A program made the translations under genes and the position numbers. Of a stretch of DNA of 64,000 nt, positions 58,959-64,000 are shown in pieces. The notes beneath the pieces are model-generated. The model was not told the DNA's origin, did not search any database, and saw nothing but the letters and a program-made list of their open reading frames with translations. The DNA comes from Pseudophaeobacter arcticus DSM 23566 (GTDB lineage: Bacteria > Pseudomonadota > Alphaproteobacteria > Rhodobacterales > Rhodobacteraceae): assembly GCF_000473205.1 (NCBI RefSeq), contig NZ_KI421507.1, forward strand, positions 338,068-402,067. Reading direction: 5' to 3'. Every line of letters starts with the position of its first letter. The first letter of the stretch is position 1.

Positions 58959-59141
58959 ATGAAACAAGTTCCCAAAGAGACCACCGATGACGCCCTTATT
59001 CAGGAATTCCTGAACAAGGGGGGCAAAGTCAGCGTTGGCAAGACCAAACCTATGCCAAGCGAGCTGGGTCTGAGCAACAATGTCTGGAACAACAAAATGA
59101 CCAAAGAAGAAAAAGCGGCCCGCGACAAGCCAAAGAAGTAG
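58959..59141 (+). CDS. Small conserved hypothetical protein (60 residues)
   Basis: A short, lysine-rich protein, KETTDDALIQEFLNKGGKV, then SVGKTKPMPSELGLS and a basic tail. I recognise the pattern as a small protein widespread in Rhodobacterales, without known function. ATG 58959 was chosen (AAGGAAA 11 nt upstream); ATG 58938 in the same frame is possible. It lies in its own transcript downstream of the dmdD terminator. The basic C-terminus could contact nucleic acid or ribosome; unproven. Confidence 0.7.
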   Translation: MKQVPKETTDDALIQEFLNKGGKVSVGKTKPMPSELGLSNNVWNNKMTKEEKAARDKPKK

Positions 59142-59240
59142 CGTCAACCGGTCTGGAGCCGGAGCGCGCCGGTTGGCGCGGAAATGCTGTCGTGAGAGCT
59201 GTTGAGATGTCTCGCCCTGTGGGCTGGGCGAGACTGTTTG

Positions 59241-59294
59241 TTTTGGCCCGCTTTATTTGGGCCCACGTCGTTTGGGCCCGCGCTATTTGGGACT
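59241..59294. repeat. 15-bp tandem repeat, TTTGGGCCC-type
   Basis: Units begin at 59241, 59256, 59271 and 59286 (last partial), each opening TTT(T/G)GG and most continuing with CCC(A/G)CG. Fifteen-bp period. It lies just downstream of the oxidoreductase stop on the minus strand. Confidence 0.7.
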
Positions 59295-59303
59295 GTGGTT
59301 TCT

Positions 59304-60338
59304 TTAGGCCGCGCCGGTTTTTACAACCATCTTGCCAAAATTCCGACCCTCAAGCAGATCGTTGAAGGCTGCAGGAGCATTCTCCAGACCCTCAACCACT
59401 TGCTCGCGGTATTTGATCTGGCCGCTTTTGATCCAGCCGATCATTTCCTTGGAAAACTCGGGGTAGTGGTGCGGGAAGTCGTCAAAGATGATAAAGCCCT
59501 GCATCTTGATCTTTTTCACCAGCAATGCCCCCATCAAGGCGCCCATGCGATCGGGGCCATCGGGCAGGCTGGTGGCATTATACTGCGAGATCAATCCGCA
59601 CAGGGGCACCCGTGCATTGGGGTTCAGCAGCGGCAATACGGCGTCAAACACCGCGCCACCAACGTTTTCAAAATAGACATCAATGCCATCCGGGCAGGCG
59701 GCTTTGAGCTGCTGGGCAAAATCTGGTGCGTTGCGGTCGATACAGGCGTCAAAGCCCAGCTCGTTGACCGCATAGGCGCATTTATCTGCACCACCAGCGA
59801 TGCCAACGGCGCGACAGCCTTTGATCTTGGCGATCTGGCCGACGGTTGCCCCCACTGGACCAGTGGCCCCCGCAGTGACGACGGTCTCGCCTGCCTTGGG
59901 CTCTCCGATATAAAGCAACCCACAATAGGCGGTGAACCCGGGCATGCCCATAATGCCAAGCGCCCAGGATGGCTGCGCCGGATTGGTCCCCATATTGGTG
60001 ACGCCCACGCCGTCTGAAACGGCATAGTCCTGCCAGCCGCTAAAGCTGAGCACCCAGTCACCAACGGCAAACCCATCAACATCCGAGGTCACAACCTGCG
60101 CCACGGTACCGCCCACCATCGGATCACCAATTGCCACCGGGTCGGCATAGGATTTGGCGTCGTTCATCCGGCCGCGCATGTAGGGATCCAGCGACAGGTA
60201 TTCGACCCGCAGCAGCATCTCTCCTTTGCCCGCGACGGGCGGCTTTGTGGTTTCCAGGGCCAGGGTGGTGTCATCGGGTTTGCCAAAGGGGCGGTTCTTC
60301 AGAATGATCTGGCGGTTTGTATCGGCGGTTTGAGACAT
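59304..60338 (-). CDS. NADP-dependent medium-chain reductase (alkenal/prostaglandin reductase type)
   Basis: A 344-residue MDR-superfamily oxidoreductase of the leukotriene-B4 dehydrogenase/CurA branch, zinc-free. The N-terminus (NRQIILKNRPFGKPD), LSLDPYMRGRMND, VVTAGATGPVGATVGQIAKIKG (dinucleotide site) and FENVGG are typical. It reduces the double bond of activated alkenals or enones. Next upstream on the same strand is a TetR gene with a TAGAC-type operator, a NemR-like electrophile-response layout. Confidence 0.9.
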   Translation of the reverse strand: MSQTADTNRQIILKNRPFGKPDDTTLALETTKPPVAGKGEMLLRVEYLSLDPYMRGRMNDAKSYADPVAIGDPMVGGTVAQVVTSDVDGFAVGDWVLSFSGWQDYAVSDGVGVTNMGTNPAQPSWALGIMGMPGFTAYCGLLYIGEPKAGETVVTAGATGPVGATVGQIAKIKGCRAVGIAGGADKCAYAVNELGFDACIDRNAPDFAQQLKAACPDGIDVYFENVGGAVFDAVLPLLNPNARVPLCGLISQYNATSLPDGPDRMGALMGALLVKKIKMQGFIIFDDFPHHYPEFSKEMIGWIKSGQIKYREQVVEGLENAPAAFNDLLEGRNFGKMVVKTGAA

Positions 60339-60346
60339 TGGGTTTC

Positions 60347-60964
60347 CTATGTGTCAGGGGAGGTTTGTTCAGGGTGTGGTTCAGGCAGGAGCACCAGCGT
60401 GGCCTCCATCGCCTGCAACAGCGGATTGGGGCTGCGGGACAGTTTGGCCATCAGGCTGGCGCCCAGCCACATCTGATAGAGCGCCGGGCCAACCAGGGCG
60501 GGTTGCACTGAGGTGGCAATGGAGCCATCCTGTTGACCCTCAGCTATGGTACTTGCCAGTTGGGTCGTCATGGTGCGTGTTCCCGCTTCCAGCAGGCGGC
60601 GCATTTCCTCCGAAATGTCAGAGACCTCGGCGCCAAGTTTGACGATCAAGCATTGGCTGCTGGCCTCCTGGCTGCTTTGACTGCTGACCCAGCGTGACCA
60701 ATATTCCAAGAGCCGCGCCCGCGCGGTTGGGGCGCTATCCTCAAGTATCTCAGTCAGTGTTTTGCCATATTGGCCAATATATTGTTCCAGCAGTTTGCAG
60801 CCAAAATCCTCTTTCGAGGCGAAGTAGTGATAAAAGGAGCCTTTTGGCACGGCAGCGGTTTTGAGCAGCTCAGCGAGCCCCATGCCGGTAAAGCCACGCT
60901 GAGCCACAAGGGCCCTGCCTGTGGTTAGAATATGGTCACGGGTGGAATCGGTTTGTGTTGTCAT
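60347..60964 (-). CDS. TetR-family regulator (NemR/AcuR-like)
   Basis: A 205-residue regulator. HTH: ILTTGRALVAQRGFTGMGLAELLKTAAVPKGSFYHYF reads as helices 1-4, split here by function, and the C-terminal domain has a Cys in SSQCLIVKLG, where NemR-like proteins sense electrophiles. It precedes the reductase gene by 8 nt on the same strand. A perfect CTAGAC/GTCTAG palindrome lies 20 nt upstream of its start, so autorepression of the pair is likely. Confidence 0.9.
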   Translation of the reverse strand: MTTQTDSTRDHILTTGRALVAQRGFTGMGLAELLKTAAVPKGSFYHYFASKEDFGCKLLEQYIGQYGKTLTEILEDSAPTARARLLEYWSRWVSSQSSQEASSQCLIVKLGAEVSDISEEMRRLLEAGTRTMTTQLASTIAEGQQDGSIATSVQPALVGPALYQMWLGASLMAKLSRSPNPLLQAMEATLVLLPEPHPEQTSPDT

Positions 60965-60983
60965 GCGAGGGGAATGCCGGAAA

Positions 60984-61000
60984 CTAGACCGGTCGTCTAG
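60984..61000. promoter_or_regulatory. Putative TetR operator
   Basis: CTAGAC-CGGTC-GTCTAG, perfect six-base arms, 20-36 nt upstream of the tetR start. It resembles the TAGACC-type boxes of NemR/AcuR regulators. Confidence 0.7.
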
Positions 61001-61227
61001 AGATCATGACTTGCAACCCTGCGTCACTTGTCCTGCGTCCTGACCAAGCGGCGCAAAAGCGGGGGAATAGGGTGGGGCGGGTGCCAAAGATGGTGCTTTT
61101 ACGCGCAAAACCCAATGTTACGTTTGGTCCAATAGGCGTGACGCAGGGAGAAATCTCTGCAAAATCTGCGAACCCTCGTCTAGGCTCGGAGCCTTGTGAA
61201 AACATGTGATCCCAGCCGGAGGCAGCC

Positions 61228-63321
61228 ATGAGCGACCTGAAAACCCAGTTTCGAACCTGCAATATCTGCGAGGCCATGTGCGGGCTGATTGTCACCTATG
61301 ACGAGACTGAGGTGCATTCGATCAAGCCAAACCCCGAGGATCCGCTGTCGCGCGGGCATATCTGCCCCAAGGCCATTGCGTTGCAGGATTTCCGCACCGA
61401 CCCTGACCGGGTGACAACGCCTTTGAAAAAGGTCGACGGGGAATTTGTGCCGATCAGCTGGGACGAGGCCTATGATTTTGCCGCACAACGTCTGGCCGCA
61501 GTGCAAGAGCAACATGGCAAGGACGGGGTTGGCGTCTATCTGGGCAACCCCAATGCCCATAAATTTGGCAATCTTCTGACCCTGCCAAAACTGGTCAGGG
61601 CGCTGGGCACCAGCAACCGCTACTCTTCGGCCACAGCGGATCAGATCCCGCATCACGTCGCCTCGATCCATATGCTGGGCCATCCGATGTTGATGCCGGT
61701 GCCGGATGTGGCACGCACGGATCTCATGCTGATCCTGGGCGGCAATCCGGTGGTCTCCAATGGGTCGATGATGACGGCGCCGGGCTTTGGCAAGCGTATG
61801 GATGAGATCAAGGCGCGCGGTGGCCGCGTGGTGGTGATCGACCCGCGCCGCACCGAAACGGCGACCCGCGCTGGCGAGCACCTGTTTATCCAGCCCGAAA
61901 CCGATGCCTTCTTGCTGCTGGCGCTGATCCACGAGGTCTTTGCCCAGGGGCTGCAAGATCTTGGCGCGCTGGCCGCCGTTACCGATGGGGTCGAGGTGCT
62001 GAAAGAGGCGGTGCAGCCCTTTACCGCCGACAGGGCTGCCGAGATGACCGGTATCGAGGCACAGACCATTCGCGATCTGGCACGCGATTTTGCGACGGCA
62101 AAATCGGCTGTGTGCTACGCGCGCATGGGGGCCTCAACCCAGAGCTTTGGCTCCCTGTGCCAATGGGCCAATAATGCGCTCAATATCATTACCGGCAATT
62201 TTGACAGCCCCGGCGGCGCCATGTTCACCACTCCGGCCCTGGACTATGTCGGCATGTCCAGCCGCAAGGGCAAGACGCGCAGCTATCCCGAGAAACGCTC
62301 GCGGGTGTCCCAGCAGCCGCTCTATAATGGCGAGTTCCCAGTCTCGGTCATGGCTGAGGAGATGGAGACACCGGGTGAGGGGCAGATCAAAGCCATGATC
62401 ACCGTGGCCGGCAATCCAGTCCTGACCGCTCCAAACGGTCAGCGCATTGGCCGTGCATTTGAAACACTCGACTTTATGATGTCGATTGATCTCCACATCA
62501 ATGATACCACCCGCCATGCGGACCTGATCCTGCCCGCCAGTGTGGCGCTGGAAGAAGAGGTCTATGACATGGTCTTCCACAGTTTTGCGGTGCACAATAC
62601 AGCGGCCTTTGCCAAACCTGCTTTTGCTCCGCCCAATGGCAACCCGCAGGAGTGGGAGTTGATCTCACGCTTGGCGGCGAAGATCTCCGGATCCAACGAC
62701 ATTGGCCCATCTCCAACCCAAGTGCTTGAGATGTTGCTGCCGCAGGGGTTCCACGGTGAGACTGTCACGGTAGAGGCGATGCTGACCGCGCCAAATGGAT
62801 CCATCGACCTGGGGCCGCTGGTGTCAAACCTGGCCGACCGGTTGGAAACCCCGGATGCACGGCTAAACCTGGCACCCAAAGTGTTCCTGGCGGACCTGCC
62901 GCGATTGCTGGCCTTCCAACCGCCCGTCAGTGACGATTTCCCGTTGCTGATGATTGGCCGCCGCCAGGTGCGCAGCCACAACAGCTGGACGCAGAACAGC
63001 CCGCGTCTGGTCAAGGGGCGCAATCGGTGTACGGTGCAGCTCAACCCGGTTGATGCTGCGCGGTTTGGCCTGGCCGAGGCCAAAGACGTAGAGATCGAAA
63101 GCGCAGTGGGGGTGGCGAGGCTTCCGGTTGAGATCACGGATGAGATTGCGCCTGGTGTTGTGTCGATCCCGCAGGGCTGGGGCCAGCGAAAGGGCAATCT
63201 CGCAGCGGCGACCAGGGTGCAGACTGAATCAATCAACGACCTGACCGATGATAGCCGCATTGACCCCATCAGTGGCAACGCCGCCTTTAACGGAGTACCG
63301 GTGCGCGCCCGTGCCTTGTAG
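61228..63321 (+). CDS. Molybdopterin-dependent oxidoreductase (formate-dehydrogenase/DMSO-reductase family)
   Basis: A 697-residue protein with an N-terminal [4Fe-4S] site, Cys11, Cys14, Cys18 and Cys46 (TCNICEAMC, then GHICPKA), a long molybdopterin-binding core (LILGGNPVVSNGS, VIDPRRTETA, NIITGNFDSPGGAMF, LPASVALEEEVYD) and the C-terminal dinucleotide-binding barrel (MIGRRQVRSHNSW). Near the expected metal ligand the sequence reads SSATADQIPHH, so an Asp rather than Cys/Sec may bind Mo. There is no signal peptide and no electron-transfer subunit gene beside it. Substrate unknown. Confidence 0.9.
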   Translation: MSDLKTQFRTCNICEAMCGLIVTYDETEVHSIKPNPEDPLSRGHICPKAIALQDFRTDPDRVTTPLKKVDGEFVPISWDEAYDFAAQRLAAVQEQHGKDGVGVYLGNPNAHKFGNLLTLPKLVRALGTSNRYSSATADQIPHHVASIHMLGHPMLMPVPDVARTDLMLILGGNPVVSNGSMMTAPGFGKRMDEIKARGGRVVVIDPRRTETATRAGEHLFIQPETDAFLLLALIHEVFAQGLQDLGALAAVTDGVEVLKEAVQPFTADRAAEMTGIEAQTIRDLARDFATAKSAVCYARMGASTQSFGSLCQWANNALNIITGNFDSPGGAMFTTPALDYVGMSSRKGKTRSYPEKRSRVSQQPLYNGEFPVSVMAEEMETPGEGQIKAMITVAGNPVLTAPNGQRIGRAFETLDFMMSIDLHINDTTRHADLILPASVALEEEVYDMVFHSFAVHNTAAFAKPAFAPPNGNPQEWELISRLAAKISGSNDIGPSPTQVLEMLLPQGFHGETVTVEAMLTAPNGSIDLGPLVSNLADRLETPDARLNLAPKVFLADLPRLLAFQPPVSDDFPLLMIGRRQVRSHNSWTQNSPRLVKGRNRCTVQLNPVDAARFGLAEAKDVEIESAVGVARLPVEITDEIAPGVVSIPQGWGQRKGNLAAATRVQTESINDLTDDSRIDPISGNAAFNGVPVRARAL

Positions 63322-63540
63322 CGCTGACCCTGAGTGTTTTGGCCTGAGTGTTTGGCCCTGTGTGTCTGGGTTTATGTTTTGGGATTTGAGGTGACTCGGG
63401 GGGCGGCTTGTGTGTGCGCTGAGCTGTGTTGTTTTTGGTATGAAGGCTGGGCGGTTTTTGGGGGGCTGTGGTGGTGAATTTTGGATTAACCATCTGAATT
63501 TGCCTTATTTTCTGGCTCTTCTGAAAAAAGGTACTGATTT
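63322..63540. other. G/T-rich spacer upstream of the rRNA operon
   Basis: About 220 bp strongly biased to G and T on the + strand up to roughly 63480, with repeated TGAGTGTTT and GTGTG runs, then an A/T-rich stretch (63480-63550) that may serve as an UP element. No gene and no terminator seen. Confidence 0.5.
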
Positions 63541-63553
63541 TGTAATTTAGGTC

Positions 63554-63582
63554 TTGCGGGTTTGTTGAGTTAACACTAGAAC
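63554..63582 (+). promoter_or_regulatory. rrn promoter
   Basis: TTGCGG (63554-63559), 17-nt spacer, TAGAAC (63577-63582), as in rhodobacterial rRNA promoters. A/T-rich sequence lies directly upstream. Confidence 0.6.
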
Positions 63583-64000
63583 CCCCTCTACCGGCAGCGG
63601 CGACGCGGTTTGGTGGGGTTGCTTCGGCGGCCGGACGGGCCGGAGAGACGGTTGTGACGCTCGGGAGAGACCGGGGCATCTGAGGGGTGTGATGAGGCGG
63701 TTGCGCTAAGGAATTGGCGCGGTGGTCTTGTTTTTGGCCTTTGGGTGTTGCTCTTTGACATTGATGATAACTGAAGAGATATGTGGGCGGTTTGGTTCGT
63801 TTCGATGGATCAACGTCTGTATATCAACGCTCTTAGTAATATTGCGGCGCTCAAGTAGCGCAGCGGTAGCGCGATGATAGAGTGTCAGCTTCACTGTTTG
63901 AACGGTTCACTGTTTTCTTATGAAAACTGTGTACATCAAACAGATGACTTCCAATGCGTGTTCAATCCTTAGCCGGGTGAACATATGGGCCTGCCCCCAA
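63583..64000 (+). other. rRNA operon leader (16S gene lies beyond the window)
   Basis: The transcribed leader typical of Rhodobacteraceae. It includes boxA, the conserved GATAACTGAAGAGATATG stretch and TGTCAGCTTCACTGTTTG, then a stem CACTGTTTTC/GAAAACTGTG (63908-63931, one mismatch) that may join 16S processing. The 16S start motif has not been reached at 64000. Confidence 0.75.
63749..63760 (+). promoter_or_regulatory. boxA antitermination site
   Basis: TGCTCTTTGACA, one base from the Escherichia coli rrn boxA TGCTCTTTAACA, located in the rrn leader. It should recruit the Nus factors. Confidence 0.8.

Noticed and set aside
63845..63880. tRNA-like D-arm sequence (TAGCGCAGCGGTAGCGC) in the rrn leader
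   Set aside because: Only the D-arm pattern is there; no acceptor stem, anticodon arm or T-arm can be built around it.

Overview
The window looks like a chromosomal segment of a Roseobacter-group alphaproteobacterium (Rhodobacteraceae). The evidence is the gene content: TRAP, Pot and Dpp-type importers with their catabolic enzymes, a DmdC/DmdD-like pair, a short conserved rhodobacterial protein, and an rRNA-operon leader of rhodobacterial type at the right edge. The species cannot be resolved. Genes are tightly packed, and many neighbours overlap by 1-8 nt.

Layout. (1) 1-8.4 kb: tail of an upstream gene, a class-III aminotransferase, a GhrA-like hydroxyacid dehydrogenase, a complete oligopeptide/opine-type ABC importer (Tat-exported binding protein, two permeases, fused double ATPase) and a convergent Lrp/AsnC regulator. 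(2) 8.6-22 kb: two DadA-like flavoenzymes, a LysR regulator, HyuA/HyuB (ATP-dependent hydantoinase/oxoprolinase/lactamase family), a [2Fe-2S] subunit and an FAD/BFD subunit of an opine/hydroxyproline-dehydrogenase type complex, an aldehyde dehydrogenase, a tartrate/D-malate dehydrogenase-like enzyme and a GabD-like succinate-semialdehyde dehydrogenase. Two matching dyads, CATAAG-N5-CYTATG, bracket the lysR gene and probably define its regulon. (3) 22-23.1 kb: divergent TetR and GNAT genes that share twin operators. (4) 23.3-35.2 kb: a CoA-thioester/carboxylase cluster under an IclR regulator (CaiB CoA-transferase, thioesterase, acyl-CoA ligase, double-hotdog dehydratase, DctQ-P-M TRAP importer, MCC-type carboxylase MccB/MccA).

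(5) 35.2-35.8 kb: a decayed stretch with an IS5-like transposase fragment and poly-C tracts. The genes to its right look richer in G/C at third codon positions, by eye. (6) 35.8-51.5 kb: a probable amine/polyamine-like catabolic block: flavin monooxygenase, RidA-like protein lacking the usual catalytic Arg, DUF1028, PuuC-like aldehyde dehydrogenase, a trimethylamine/dimethylamine-dehydrogenase-like enzyme, an ArgE-like deacylase, LysR, PotABCD importer, an amidohydrolase and a GMC oxidoreductase. This is the best candidate for an undescribed pathway. (7) 51.6-55.9 kb: CGNR zinc-finger regulator, azoreductase, SRPBCC plus ECF sigma pair, AraC regulator. (8) 56-58.8 kb: DmdC-like and DmdD-like genes (DMSP demethylation branch) ending in a strong intrinsic terminator. 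(9) 58.9-63.3 kb: small conserved protein, NADP-dependent alkenal-type reductase with TetR regulator and palindromic operator, and a solitary molybdopterin oxidoreductase. (10) 63.3-64 kb: a G/T-rich spacer, an rrn promoter, boxA and the 16S leader; the 16S gene itself lies beyond the window.

All calls come from reading the sequence and family knowledge; no database search was run. Three solute-binding-protein genes are each followed directly by a strong hairpin without a T-tract, in line with differential mRNA stability within transporter operons.
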